Source: Lachnospiraceae bacterium UBA6987 (lineage in GTDB: Bacteria > Bacillota > Clostridia > Lachnospirales > Lachnospiraceae). Taken from it: a stretch of DNA of 64,000 nucleotides. Positions within the stretch are counted from its first letter, which is position 1; each line of letters opens with the position of its first letter. This document shows positions 43,558 to 52,939 of this stretch, piece after piece. A program made the translations under genes and the position numbers. Location: positions 1-64,000 of the forward strand of contig DJYD01000046.1 of NCBI GenBank assembly GCA_002449955.1, in the 5' to 3' direction. The notes under the pieces are model-generated. The model was not told where the DNA came from. It did not search any database and was given only the letters and a program-made list of their open reading frames with translations.

Positions 43558-46500
43558 ATGAAAACCAGACCAAAGGGCAAAAGAAATCTGCGGGCGGCAG
43601 CGCTCATAATGCTCATCATTCTGACGCTGTGCGCTCCGGCAGCTCTCGTAAAAGCGGCTGACGGCGACATCAAAGCCAATCATGGTGCAGTCAAAATCTA
43701 CAATTATGACTACGATAAGCTGGTCACCCGCCTTGCGAAGAAATACCCCGCCGTGTTCAAGTCGGCTACGGTATATAACGCGGCAACACACGCGGAGGTG
43801 GGAACCGTGACAGCCATGCGTGTTCTGATCACGAATTCGAAGAACCATACACAGGGCGGAAACTCAGGGGTTACCGTGCAATACATTAACGGTACCTCGC
43901 GCAGTACGAGCAACTGGGCGCAGGGACTCGGCAACTTTGAAGCGAAGGAATATTTCATGGTCAACGGCCATCCGGGCTATTGTTTTGACTGGGCAACGCC
44001 TTCCGCTGCCGGCTCACATGTCCTGAGCGCCACCCTTGCGGATGCCGGGATCACAGTCGGCACCGGAACAGATGTGATGAAGCTTGCGCAGGCAGCCAAG
44101 ATGCTGACAAAGAACAACTATGCCCTGATTACGGACAACGCCTCAGCCATCGCAAAGGGCATCAGTATTGCGGCCTACAATGACCCGAGCAATCCGGGCC
44201 TTTCCCATGGAGCCGTCAGCATCGCCAAAAATGACGTGGCTTCGCTCCTGAAGGACACGACGGCAGACGGGCTTGCCTTTAAGCGCGCCCTGGTACAGAT
44301 GTTAGTCTGGGGAAAGATGAATGCCATGTCCTTCGGCGATTATTTTTATTCTTTCTACGGGGCGGAATCCTATGTCAATAAGGAAGGGCAGGTCATAGAG
44401 GGGGAAACCACGGTCATGCTTCCGGCTATCGGCTATGCCAGCATTATTGATCTGGACAGGATGTATACGATCGGGCTGAATGCATGGGAGCAGCAATCCA
44501 CGGGATCTTCCGCGGATTATCAGTATGAGTATGCGCTGACAGTCGGCAAGCCCTTTACGGTCCCTGCAGCTGATACCGGACGCATCGTCAAAATCATCGA
44601 GGCAAACGGCGGAAAGATCGAGGCCGGCGGCTCGGTGAAGGTCAGTGTGAGCGCCGATAAAAAGACCGTGACGCTGACGGCTACAAAGGAACTATCTGAC
44701 TGGACGGGCTGGCTCAGCGCCTCTGATTCATCCAGCATGATCTATTCGTCCAAACCTTATAATCCCTCTGCCCCCGGCAAGACGGGATCCGGGCAGTTCA
44801 TCGTTGACGTATCGGAAATGGTCTATATGCGCGCCCGCGTGAAGGCGGCGCTGCCTGTTGGCACGGTAAAGGTCGTGAAATCATCTGCAGATGCGGCGAT
44901 GACAGACAATAATCCCTGCTATTCTCTGGCCGGGGCAAAATACAGCATTTACACCGACAGCGCGTGCAGCAGTCCTGCCAGGGATGCCGGCGGAAAAAAC
45001 GCCGTCTTAACGACCGGGGCAGATGGCAGATCGGACAGCGTCACGCTCACAGCCGGAACCTATTGGATCAAGGAGACATCGCCAGGCAAAGGCTACGGGC
45101 TTTCCGCGGGGTCGTACAAGTTTACGGTAGCAGACGGCGAAGAGAAGACGCTCACGGCGTCCCAGAGCGCGGTCTTCAAAGATCCGCCCTTAAATGACCC
45201 TATGGGGATCATTCTGGAAAAGACGGCCGCAAAGACTTACGAAGGCGCCGATTTCGACCTGTCCGGAGCTGAGTATACCGTCAGATTTTACGCGGGACAA
45301 TACACGAAAGAAACCCTTCCGGCTGCAGCGGATGCAAGCTGGGTCATTGCGACAAAAAAGGTCGGAAATGCATACAGAGCCATGCTGCGGGACGGATATG
45401 TGCTGTCCGGAAGTGCGGTGTACGGAACGGATGCCGCAGGGTATTTCATCATCCCGCTAGGAACGCTAACCATTGAGGAGACGAAGGCACCTGCCGGCTT
45501 TAAGCTTGAAGGCTCTTCGCTGCAGCTGATGAACGGAGACGGCTCGGATGCATCGGATGGTCTGGTACTGTTTAATCTTATCTCACAAAATGATTCCGTT
45601 TATGTAAAAAGCGGCAATGTGACCGACGATACGGAAGAGGGCATCCGGATTCTCCAGAAGGAAACGGTGGCCTCTGCCGTTGTGAAGCTCATGAAAACTT
45701 CGGACGACGGAGCTGTGTCCGGGATCTCCTTTACGCTTTCCGGAACGCTCACGGCCGGCGGGACGTACAGCGAGACAAAGACAACGGACGATAGCGGCAC
45801 CATTGATTTCGGCGAGCTTCCCTACGGCACCTATACGCTGACAGAAAACCTGAGCAAGGCGCAGGCAAAGTATTATGTGGCTGACGCGCCGAAGACGTTT
45901 ACCCTTGACGCAGATACGGCCACCCCTTACACCGTAAGCTTTCACAACAGCCTGAAGCGCGGTTCCCTAAACTTTACCAAGACGCTGGAGAGCACAGGAG
46001 CGCCCCTTGCCAATATCCCGTGGAAGCTGACCAACACCGAAACGAATGAGACGCATTATTTCCTTACGGATGAAGACGGTGTATTTGACTCGGAACGCGG
46101 TACGCACAGCAAGGATACGAACAGTGCGGATGGGGTTCTCTCCCGCTACACCCCGGATACGGATATCGTTCCGGATGCGGTGATTCAGGAGCTTGCAGCG
46201 GGCGGAGCGGCTTCCTATGGCGTATGGTTTGGCAAAGGAAACCCGGACGATACGAAGAAGGCCCTGCCTGTCGGCAGCTACAAGCTTGAGGAGATGAAAA
46301 CCGAACGCACGAAAACGCTTGTGATGGCGTCTGTGACCTTCGACGTGACCGAAGACGGCCAGGCCGCAGCCCTTGGCAGCATCGTGAATAACGAGCTCAG
46401 CATAGGAACGGAAGCCACCGACTCTGTGAGCGGAACGCACAATGCTTACGCCGCAGCGCATACGGTCATTGCTGACACTGTGACCTACAGCGGCTGCAAA

Positions 46501-48978
46501 ATCGGTGAAACCTATACGGTAAACGGCGAACTCATGCTGATCGGTGAGGATGGAACGGTGACCGCACTGGATGTGAAAGCGTCCGAAAAGTTCACGGCGG
46601 AGGCTGCTTCCGGAAAGATCGCGGTCCGCTTTGCCTTCGATGCATCCGGGCTTGCCGGCAGAAAGATCGTTGTGTACGAGACACTGCTGACGGAGACCGG
46701 GCAGTTTGCGGCGGAACATAAGGATATGAACGATGAGAAGCAGATCATTTCCTTCCCGAAGATCGGAACCGCGGCAAAGGATGCCGAAACCGGCACTGGC
46801 ATATCCGAAGCGGATAACAGCGTCACGATCATCGATACAGTAAACTATGAGAACCTGATTCCGGGAACCGAGTACAGTCTGAAGGGCGAGCTTTTTGATA
46901 AGGAGAGCGGCAAATCTGCCGGGATCACCGCAGAGAAGAAGTTCACGCCCTCAGGCGCCTGCGGCAGTGAAGAGCTTCGCTTCAGCTTTAACGGTACGGC
47001 CCTGGCCGGCAAAGCGGTCGTGGCTTATGAGACCCTTTACATCGGATCTCACGCGGTCTCGGAGCACAGAGATCTGCAGGACGATGCCCAGACGGTATAT
47101 CTGCCGCAGATCGGGACTGTGCTAAGTGATAATGCCACAGGCCTGCATCAGGCCAAAGGAGAAGGCACGTTCACCCTTACCGACACCGTGACCTACAGGA
47201 ACCTTCGTCCCGGCAGGACTTATACCCTGAAGGGCGAGCTTTATAACAGGGAGACCGGAGCTTCGACGGGCATCACAGCGGAGAAGACGTTCACCCCGCA
47301 GTCCGCATCCGGTACGGAAACCCTGCCCTTTGTCTTTGATGGGGACGCACTTAAAGGGACGGTCGTTGTTGCGTATGAGCGCATTTATCTTGGCGGCGCG
47401 GAAGTCGCGGTACATGCGGATATGCATGACGCGGCCCAGACCGTATACATCCCGAGGATCGATACGGCGGCCACGGCCGAAGATACGAAAGCCCATGTAA
47501 CGGGACCGAATGAAGAGGTCAGCCTTGTCGACCGTGTGGATTATCAAGGCCTTGAAGCAGGCAGAAAGTACACGGTTAAAGGAGAGCTCTACGATAAGGA
47601 ATCCGGTGAATCCATGGACATCACGGCGGAAGAAAGCTTCATCGCAGAGGCTTCCGAAGGCTATGTGGAGCTGACTTTCCGCTTCGATGCGTCCCTCCTT
47701 TCCGGAAAGACTGTTGTTGCCTTTGAAACCCTGTTTACCGAAGAGAAGGAAGTCGCGATCCATCATGACATCACGGACGAGGACCAGAGTGTGCATATCC
47801 CGCAGATCGAGACGGATGCAGCAGACAGCGAAAGCGGACTGAATCATGTAGAAGCGAAGGCGGAGGCCTCCGTCACAGATACCGTCCGCTATAAAAACCT
47901 TGTCCCCGGCATGACCTATGAAGTTAACGGCGAGCTGTACGACAAGGAAAGCGGCGAGGCCACCGGCGTGACTGCGGCTGCCACATTCACTCCGGAGCAG
48001 GCGAATGGGACGGTGGAGCTTCTCTTCACTTTTGATGCCTCTGCCTTTTCCGGAAAGGCCCTGGTCGTGTTTGAAACCCTGTCTTATAACGGCGTCAAAA
48101 TCGCCGTTCATGCGGATATTGCAGATGAGCGCCAGACCATATACATACCGATGATCACCACGGAAGCTAAGAATGACGAGACCGGAACCCATGAAGGAAG
48201 CGTTTCTGAGAGGCTCACCATCACCGACACCGTGACCTATACCGGCCTTGTTCCCGGCGAGGAATATACCGTCAAAGGCATTCTTATGGATAAAGAAACC
48301 GGGGAGCCCCTGCTTGCCGAGGGACAGGAGGTGACGGCGGAGAAGATCTTTTCGCCTGAAGAAGCTGACGGAAGCACTGCGCTTTCCTTTACCTTCAGTT
48401 CCCTGGCTCTTAACGGCAGGACGGCCGTCGTATTTGAAACGCTTTATTGTAAAGAGGCGGAGGTCGCGGTCCATGCCGACATCGCCGATGATAAGCAGGC
48501 TGTCATTTTCCCCGGCATAACCACGGCGGCAGCGGATGCGGAAAGTGCATCTTCCACGCTGAGCAGCGGTGTGATTGCTGATGAGATCGGTTTTACCGGT
48601 CTGACTGCCGGAAGTAAATACAAGATCATCACGACGGTCTATGACAAGACGGACGCAGCCATGCTTGACGTGAAGGATGTCTTTCATTTCACGCCGGAAG
48701 CAGAAAGCGGCAGCATAACGGTGAAGCTGAGCGTGGATACCGCCGCGCTTAAGGGGCATGCGCTGGTCGTCTATGAAGAGCTTTACCGGGTCAGTGAAGA
48801 GAGCGATATCCTCTGCGCGCAGCACAAAGACCCGGAAGCAAAGGAGCAGACGGTCCATGTGCCCGCATTCACGCCGTCTACCGGGGATGACAGTAAGCTC
48901 CTGCCGGCCTTTGCGGTTATGGCGGCAGCGGGACTTGGGATCATCGCGCTGGTCCTGATACGAAAGAAAAAGGCATAA
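43558..48978 (+). CDS. Thioester- and VaFE-repeat surface adhesin (sortase-anchored)
   Basis: Predicted 1806-residue cell-wall protein. After a signal peptide (about 1-35) comes a thioester domain: C142 in GHPGYCFDW and Q247 in LVQMLVWG can form the internal Cys-Gln thioester used to bind host surfaces covalently. Four SpaA/CnaB-like domains follow (about 432-945), then seven VaFE-type repeats (about 949-1770) ending in VaFE-like F/V-E segments such as VVAYETLY and VVFETL. The C terminus has TPSTGD (1772-1777), a membrane helix and RKKKA, a sortase signal with T instead of L at position 1. AAGGAG precedes the chosen ATG. No sortase gene is in the window. Confidence 0.88.
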   Translation: MKTRPKGKRNLRAAALIMLIILTLCAPAALVKAADGDIKANHGAVKIYNYDYDKLVTRLAKKYPAVFKSATVYNAATHAEVGTVTAMRVLITNSKNHTQGGNSGVTVQYINGTSRSTSNWAQGLGNFEAKEYFMVNGHPGYCFDWATPSAAGSHVLSATLADAGITVGTGTDVMKLAQAAKMLTKNNYALITDNASAIAKGISIAAYNDPSNPGLSHGAVSIAKNDVASLLKDTTADGLAFKRALVQMLVWGKMNAMSFGDYFYSFYGAESYVNKEGQVIEGETTVMLPAIGYASIIDLDRMYTIGLNAWEQQSTGSSADYQYEYALTVGKPFTVPAADTGRIVKIIEANGGKIEAGGSVKVSVSADKKTVTLTATKELSDWTGWLSASDSSSMIYSSKPYNPSAPGKTGSGQFIVDVSEMVYMRARVKAALPVGTVKVVKSSADAAMTDNNPCYSLAGAKYSIYTDSACSSPARDAGGKNAVLTTGADGRSDSVTLTAGTYWIKETSPGKGYGLSAGSYKFTVADGEEKTLTASQSAVFKDPPLNDPMGIILEKTAAKTYEGADFDLSGAEYTVRFYAGQYTKETLPAAADASWVIATKKVGNAYRAMLRDGYVLSGSAVYGTDAAGYFIIPLGTLTIEETKAPAGFKLEGSSLQLMNGDGSDASDGLVLFNLISQNDSVYVKSGNVTDDTEEGIRILQKETVASAVVKLMKTSDDGAVSGISFTLSGTLTAGGTYSETKTTDDSGTIDFGELPYGTYTLTENLSKAQAKYYVADAPKTFTLDADTATPYTVSFHNSLKRGSLNFTKTLESTGAPLANIPWKLTNTETNETHYFLTDEDGVFDSERGTHSKDTNSADGVLSRYTPDTDIVPDAVIQELAAGGAASYGVWFGKGNPDDTKKALPVGSYKLEEMKTERTKTLVMASVTFDVTEDGQAAALGSIVNNELSIGTEATDSVSGTHNAYAAAHTVIADTVTYSGCKIGETYTVNGELMLIGEDGTVTALDVKASEKFTAEAASGKIAVRFAFDASGLAGRKIVVYETLLTETGQFAAEHKDMNDEKQIISFPKIGTAAKDAETGTGISEADNSVTIIDTVNYENLIPGTEYSLKGELFDKESGKSAGITAEKKFTPSGACGSEELRFSFNGTALAGKAVVAYETLYIGSHAVSEHRDLQDDAQTVYLPQIGTVLSDNATGLHQAKGEGTFTLTDTVTYRNLRPGRTYTLKGELYNRETGASTGITAEKTFTPQSASGTETLPFVFDGDALKGTVVVAYERIYLGGAEVAVHADMHDAAQTVYIPRIDTAATAEDTKAHVTGPNEEVSLVDRVDYQGLEAGRKYTVKGELYDKESGESMDITAEESFIAEASEGYVELTFRFDASLLSGKTVVAFETLFTEEKEVAIHHDITDEDQSVHIPQIETDAADSESGLNHVEAKAEASVTDTVRYKNLVPGMTYEVNGELYDKESGEATGVTAAATFTPEQANGTVELLFTFDASAFSGKALVVFETLSYNGVKIAVHADIADERQTIYIPMITTEAKNDETGTHEGSVSERLTITDTVTYTGLVPGEEYTVKGILMDKETGEPLLAEGQEVTAEKIFSPEEADGSTALSFTFSSLALNGRTAVVFETLYCKEAEVAVHADIADDKQAVIFPGITTAAADAESASSTLSSGVIADEIGFTGLTAGSKYKIITTVYDKTDAAMLDVKDVFHFTPEAESGSITVKLSVDTAALKGHALVVYEELYRVSEESDILCAQHKDPEAKEQTVHVPAFTPSTGDDSKLLPAFAVMAAAGLGIIALVLIRKKKA
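46402..48870 (+). repeat. Seven tandem VaFE-type protein repeats
   Basis: Seven units of roughly 110-125 residues, each opening with an IGT/ITT-A-D-ETG type segment, then a TDTV-Y-NL-PG strand, a GEL-DKESG turn, an F-FD segment and an FETL strand followed by VAVHADI-D-Q. The last unit is most diverged. Repeat number may vary between strains. Confidence 0.8.
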
Positions 48979-48999
48979 AAGGAAAAGCCTCGCATCCCT

Positions 49000-49052
49000 T
49001 TGCTTTTCTCCTGCGGCTATGGTATAGTATAGCTGGCTATAAGCCGCAGGAG
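49000..49052 (+). promoter_or_regulatory. sufC promoter with flanking 11-bp inverted repeat
   Basis: TTGCTT (49000-49005), a 17-base spacer and TATAGT (49023-49028) form a promoter. CTCCTGCGGCT (49008-49018, inside the spacer) and AGCCGCAGGAG (49042-49052, over the start site and ribosome site) are perfect inverted repeats around the -10. They could be paired operator sites, or in read-through RNA a hairpin hiding the ribosome site. Confidence 0.65.
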
Positions 49053-49058
49053 GATCAT

Positions 49059-49787
49059 ATGCTTGAACTGCAACACGTCTCCTACGAAGTGGAAGAGGAT
49101 GGCGAAAAAAAACAAATCTTAAAAGATATCAATCTGACCATTGAGGATGGAACCTTCTTAGTCGTGACCGGCCCGAATGGCGGAGGGAAATCTTCTCTTG
49201 CCAAGGTTATTATGGGCGTTAATAAAGCTTCCGGAGGGAAAATTCTCCTTGACGGCGAAGATATTACAGACTTAGGGATCACAGAAAGAGCAGCGAAGGG
49301 GATCAGTTTTGCCTTCCAGACGCCGGTGACCTTCAAAGGGATACGTGTCGTTGACCTGCTCAGGATGGCATGCGGAAAACAGATTTCCATCATGCAGGCC
49401 TGTGACTATCTTTCGCAGGTCGGCCTCTGCGCCAAGGATTACATTGAACGCGAGGTGAACGGATCGCTTTCCGGCGGTGAGCTGAAACGCATTGAGATCG
49501 CCACCGTGCTCGCTCGCGGAACCAAGCTGTCACTCTTCGATGAACCGGAGGCCGGAATCGATATCTGGAGTTTCCAGAATCTGATCCGGGTCTTTGAGAC
49601 GGTGCGTGAGAATGTCAGCGGCTCCGTGATGATCATTTCCCACCAGGAACGGATTCTCAGCATTGCGGATAAGATCGCGGTGATCGAGGACGGCTGTGTA
49701 TCCCGCTTCGGAACCAGGGACGAGGTCCTGCCGAAGCTTCTCGGGACAGCTTCCGCGGTAAATGCGGCCTGCAGCAAGCTTGACTAA
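49059..49787 (+). CDS. sufC: Fe-S cluster assembly ATPase SufC
   Basis: Predicted 242-residue ABC-type ATPase that powers the SufB scaffold in iron-sulfur cluster assembly. Walker A GPNGGGKSS near residue 38, the SufC-typical signature LSGGELKRIEIA near 143 and Walker B LSLFDEPEAGID near 167 are clear. The ATG has CAGGAGG upstream. The next gene, a SufB/SufD-type protein, starts 11 bases after the stop. No SufS, SufU or second SufB/D gene follows here. Confidence 0.92.
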   Translation: MLELQHVSYEVEEDGEKKQILKDINLTIEDGTFLVVTGPNGGGKSSLAKVIMGVNKASGGKILLDGEDITDLGITERAAKGISFAFQTPVTFKGIRVVDLLRMACGKQISIMQACDYLSQVGLCAKDYIEREVNGSLSGGELKRIEIATVLARGTKLSLFDEPEAGIDIWSFQNLIRVFETVRENVSGSVMIISHQERILSIADKIAVIEDGCVSRFGTRDEVLPKLLGTASAVNAACSKLD

Positions 49788-49797
49788 GGAGGGAAAT

Positions 49798-50718
49798 ATG
49801 TTAGATGCGATCCAGAGACATTTGATTGAAGAAATAGCCGACCTGCATACGGTTCCCGAAGGCGCTTACAATATCCGTGCAAACGGCAAGCTTGACAGCC
49901 GCAGGACGACAGCCAATATCGATATCATCTCAAAGACAGATAAAAGCGGTATCGACATCCGCATCAAGGACGGCACGAAGAAGGAATCCGTCCACATTCC
50001 GGTGGTTTTAAGTGAAAGCGGCCTGAAAGAGACGGTGTACAATGATTTTTATATCGGCGAAGACTGCGATGTGGTCATCGTAGCCGGCTGCGGCATCGAT
50101 AACTGCGGCGTACATGACTCGGAGCATGACGGCGTGCACCGTTTCTTTATCGGGAAGAACTCCCGGGTGAAATATGTCGAGAAGCATTACGGCCAGGGCG
50201 ACGGGACAGGCAAGCGCATCCTGAACCCGGTCACCGAAGCCTATCTTGAGGAAGGCGCACATGCGGAATTCGAGATGGTCCAGATCAAGGGCGTGGATTC
50301 GACCGTCCGCACCAACATCGCAAAGCTCGCTGCCGGCGCTTCCTTCGTCGTTCACGAAGCGCTCATGACGCACGGACAGCAGACCGCAAAGAGCGTATAC
50401 ACCGTGGATTTAGACGGGGAGGATTCCTCGGCTGACGTGGTTTCCCGCTCGGTTGCCAGAGACGACTCGGTGCAGGAGTTTGAAGCCTGCCTGGTCGGCA
50501 ATACGCTATGCAAGGGCCACGCGGAATGCGACGCGATCATTATGGACCGGGCAAAGGTGACTTCGGTACCCAAGCTGGAAGCCAATTCGGTCGATGCGGC
50601 GCTCATCCACGAGGCGGCCATCGGGAAGATTGCCGGTGACCAGCTGATCAAGCTGATGACACTGGGCTTATCCGAAGAACAGGCGGAAGAGCAGATCATC
50701 AGCGGATTCCTCCGGTAA
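49798..50718 (+). CDS. sufB: SufB/SufD-family Fe-S scaffold protein
   Basis: Predicted 306-residue beta-helix protein, partner of SufC. It carries VIVAGCGIDNCGVHDSEHDG near residues 97-118 and RAKVTSVPKLEANSVDAAL with IHEAAIGKI after it near the C terminus, the core of the SufBD family. At 306 residues it is much shorter than classical SufB (about 470). It resembles single-scaffold SufBC-type systems found in anaerobes. AAGGAGG precedes the ATG at 49798. Whether it builds clusters alone with SufC, or serves another donor, cannot be told from sequence. Confidence 0.85.
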   Translation: MLDAIQRHLIEEIADLHTVPEGAYNIRANGKLDSRRTTANIDIISKTDKSGIDIRIKDGTKKESVHIPVVLSESGLKETVYNDFYIGEDCDVVIVAGCGIDNCGVHDSEHDGVHRFFIGKNSRVKYVEKHYGQGDGTGKRILNPVTEAYLEEGAHAEFEMVQIKGVDSTVRTNIAKLAAGASFVVHEALMTHGQQTAKSVYTVDLDGEDSSADVVSRSVARDDSVQEFEACLVGNTLCKGHAECDAIIMDRAKVTSVPKLEANSVDAALIHEAAIGKIAGDQLIKLMTLGLSEEQAEEQIISGFLR

Positions 50719-50724
50719 AGTGCT

Positions 50725-52104
50725 ATGAGCGGAGGCGGAGTGCAGACAAAATCTATGGTTCAGGACCTGACGGAGGGGAGCATCACAAAGCTGCTCCTCC
50801 GTTTTGCGTTGCCTCTTCTTGCCGCCAATGCGCTTCAGGCGCTTTATAATTTGGTGGATATGGTTGTCGTAGGCCAGCATATCGGCGGCATGGGCATGTC
50901 TGCGGTATCTATCGGCGGCGACCTTCTGCATCTGATCACCTTCATCGCCATGGGCTTTTCCTCTGCGGGGCAGGTGCTGATCGCCCGTGATGTCGGAGCC
51001 GGACGCATGGATCAGGTAAAACGCATGATCGGCAATCTGTTCGTTTTTCTGTTTTCGGCGTCGGTCCTGATCGGAACGCTCTGTCTCATTTTCCGGCGTC
51101 AGATCCTGGAACTTGTCAATACACCGGATGAGGCTTTTGACGCCACCATGAGCTATTTTGTCACCTGCGCGTTCGGCCTGGTCTTCATCTACGGCTACAA
51201 CTGCGTCAGCGCCATCCTGCGCGGTATGGGGGACAGCAAAAGACCTTTCCTTTTTGTCGGGATAGCCGCGGTACTGAACACCGTCCTGGACATCCTTTTC
51301 GTCATCCCCTGCGGCATGGGCGTCTTCGGCGCGGCATTAGCGACGGTGATCGGCCAGGGAGCAAGCTTTGTGCTCTCCATCATCTATCTGTACCGTAAAC
51401 GCGAAGCGTTCAGTTTTGATTTTAAGCCGGCCAGCTTCCGCCCGGACGCCCGAACCATGGGCAGACTCGTCAGCCTCGGGATCCCCATGTCGATTCAGTC
51501 GATGGCTGTATCTTTTTCAAAAACTGTGCTAATGAGTTGGATTAATGGTGAAGGCTTGACATATTCAGCACTTGCAGGGATATACAATAAAACACATACG
51601 ATATTCAGTATTGTTTATAATTCGTTTACTACAGCAGGTTCAGCTATGGTTGGACAGAACCTGGGGGCAGAGAAAAATGATCGCGTTCCAATGATTTTGA
51701 AAACAATATTAGGCGTCGGTATAACTATAGCAACAGGGATAGCTCTTTTCATTCTTTCATTCAGTGAACCAATCTATAGACTTTTCACAGGGGATAATAC
51801 TGTTTTGAAGGTAGCACACATCTTGACTGTTCCGATCATTATAAATTTGTACGGAGCTGCTACACGCTGTACAGGCTTCTCTCTCATAAATGGAAGTGGG
51901 AGATCTCGTCTTAATCTATTTGTGGCAATATTTGACGGCATGATTAGTCGGATCGGAATTGCAGCACTACTTTACTTTGTCTGGGACATGGGTGCACTCG
52001 GCTGCTGGTATGGTGATGCACTGGCAGGTTTCATGCCGATCATCATCGGAGGTGTTTTTTTCCTTAGTGGTAAATGGAAGGCTTTGCCACGGAATGAACA
52101 GTAG
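50725..52104 (+). CDS. MATE-family multidrug efflux transporter (mosaic gene)
   Basis: Predicted 459-residue membrane transporter with about twelve helices, exporting organic cations by Na+ or H+ antiport in its family. LLLRFALPLLAANALQALYN, ILRGMGDSKRPF near residue 170 and the repeat of this layout in the second half fit MATE proteins. The start is six bases after sufB. The first ~260 codons are GC-rich like the upstream genes; from about 51510 the same reading frame turns AT-rich, matching the downstream island. The frame is intact, so the gene looks like a recombinant of two related alleles. Confidence 0.9.
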   Translation: MSGGGVQTKSMVQDLTEGSITKLLLRFALPLLAANALQALYNLVDMVVVGQHIGGMGMSAVSIGGDLLHLITFIAMGFSSAGQVLIARDVGAGRMDQVKRMIGNLFVFLFSASVLIGTLCLIFRRQILELVNTPDEAFDATMSYFVTCAFGLVFIYGYNCVSAILRGMGDSKRPFLFVGIAAVLNTVLDILFVIPCGMGVFGAALATVIGQGASFVLSIIYLYRKREAFSFDFKPASFRPDARTMGRLVSLGIPMSIQSMAVSFSKTVLMSWINGEGLTYSALAGIYNKTHTIFSIVYNSFTTAGSAMVGQNLGAEKNDRVPMILKTILGVGITIATGIALFILSFSEPIYRLFTGDNTVLKVAHILTVPIIINLYGAATRCTGFSLINGSGRSRLNLFVAIFDGMISRIGIAALLYFVWDMGALGCWYGDALAGFMPIIIGGVFFLSGKWKALPRNEQ

Positions 52105-52151
52105 ATAATCATCAGAAAACTTTGAATCACGCTTATAAGTAGATAGAGCAC

Positions 52152-52174
52152 AAAAAAGGAGGCGTAAGCCTCCT
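52152..52174 (-). terminator. Terminator of the gntR gene
   Basis: On the minus strand AGGAGGC pairs with GCCTCCT around a TTAC loop and ends in six T. It lies 70 bases after the regulator stop at 52245. It is not suited to the plus-strand MATE gene. Confidence 0.75.
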
Positions 52175-52244
52175 GAACAATATGGGTATCAGTGAAAGCA
52201 ATAGGACTATGCTCGTAACTATTTTGTGGCAATTCCGATGTTAG

Positions 52245-52916
52245 TTAATCTTGTATTCCAAAAAAAGAACCATTTTCACGTTGACTTAGGATATCTGCAC
52301 GTGCAAGGGTGAGGTGCTGGCTAACCATTTCCATAGCACCTTTCCCGTCTCGCTGCTCAAGTTTTTCTACAATATGATAATGCTCGGGCATACTCTGTTC
52401 AATACGCGAATGCAGATTAGTGGTCAGATAACGTATTCGTTGTTGCTGATCATTAATCCGATCCATCCAATTTTTGAGGACCTCATTGCCAGAGAGTTCA
52501 ATGAGCTTATTATGGAAATTTAAATCTGACTGAAAGTATTGATTAAAATTATGATTGTCATAGTTTTTCTGCATCTCATCAACAATGGTTCTCATTTCCT
52601 GAAGCTGTGAGACAGAGACAGTTTCTGCAACAGTTTGTGCGGCTAACATTTCAATTGCTTTTCTGGCGTCATAAATATCAGATATCAGCTTCCAAGTAAT
52701 TGGTTTCACTCGAAATTTTCTTCCATCGGCATCTTCTAAAAGGCCCTCGTCTCGTAGACGAACCAATGCTTCTCGCACGGGGGTACGACTAAAACCATAC
52801 TTCTCAGAAAGATGCTGAACAATTAAAATTTGACCAGGCATATACTGAAGAGATACTATTTTATCTTTGAGTAATGCATATACTTCGTTTGTCTTAGGAT
52901 CTTTTGTTTCAACCAT
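52245..52916 (-). CDS. GntR-family regulator with FCD domain
   Basis: Predicted 223-residue regulator, likely sensing an organic acid. The N-terminal winged helix contains EKYGFSRTPVREALVRLRDE with GLLEDADGRKFRV after it (about 30-75). The C-terminal all-helical FCD domain shows DIYDARKAIEMLAAQ near 92 and later Asp/His positions typical of metal-assisted carboxylate binding. GGAGG lies seven bases before the chosen ATG; a longer reading of 15 codons lacks this spacing. It is divergent from the island operon, and so the likely controller of the genes at 53368-62433 and perhaps 62509-63961. Confidence 0.92.
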   Translation of the reverse strand: MVETKDPKTNEVYALLKDKIVSLQYMPGQILIVQHLSEKYGFSRTPVREALVRLRDEGLLEDADGRKFRVKPITWKLISDIYDARKAIEMLAAQTVAETVSVSQLQEMRTIVDEMQKNYDNHNFNQYFQSDLNFHNKLIELSGNEVLKNWMDRINDQQQRIRYLTTNLHSRIEQSMPEHYHIVEKLEQRDGKGAMEMVSQHLTLARADILSQRENGSFFGIQD

Positions 52917-52939
52917 TTCAAGTCCTCCCACATCCACGG

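Noticed and set aside
47122..48858. 578-codon open frame antisense to the adhesin
   Set aside because: It mirrors the repeat structure of the real gene, has no ribosome site and no recognisable motif.
46402..48870. Possible CRISPR or DNA satellite because of regular spacing
   Set aside because: The units are about 350 bases, protein-coding and diverged at the DNA level; they are protein repeats.
51480..52244. Insertion sequence or integrase attachment site at the island edge
   Set aside because: No transposase-like frame, terminal inverted repeat, tRNA gene or target duplication was found near the composition shift.
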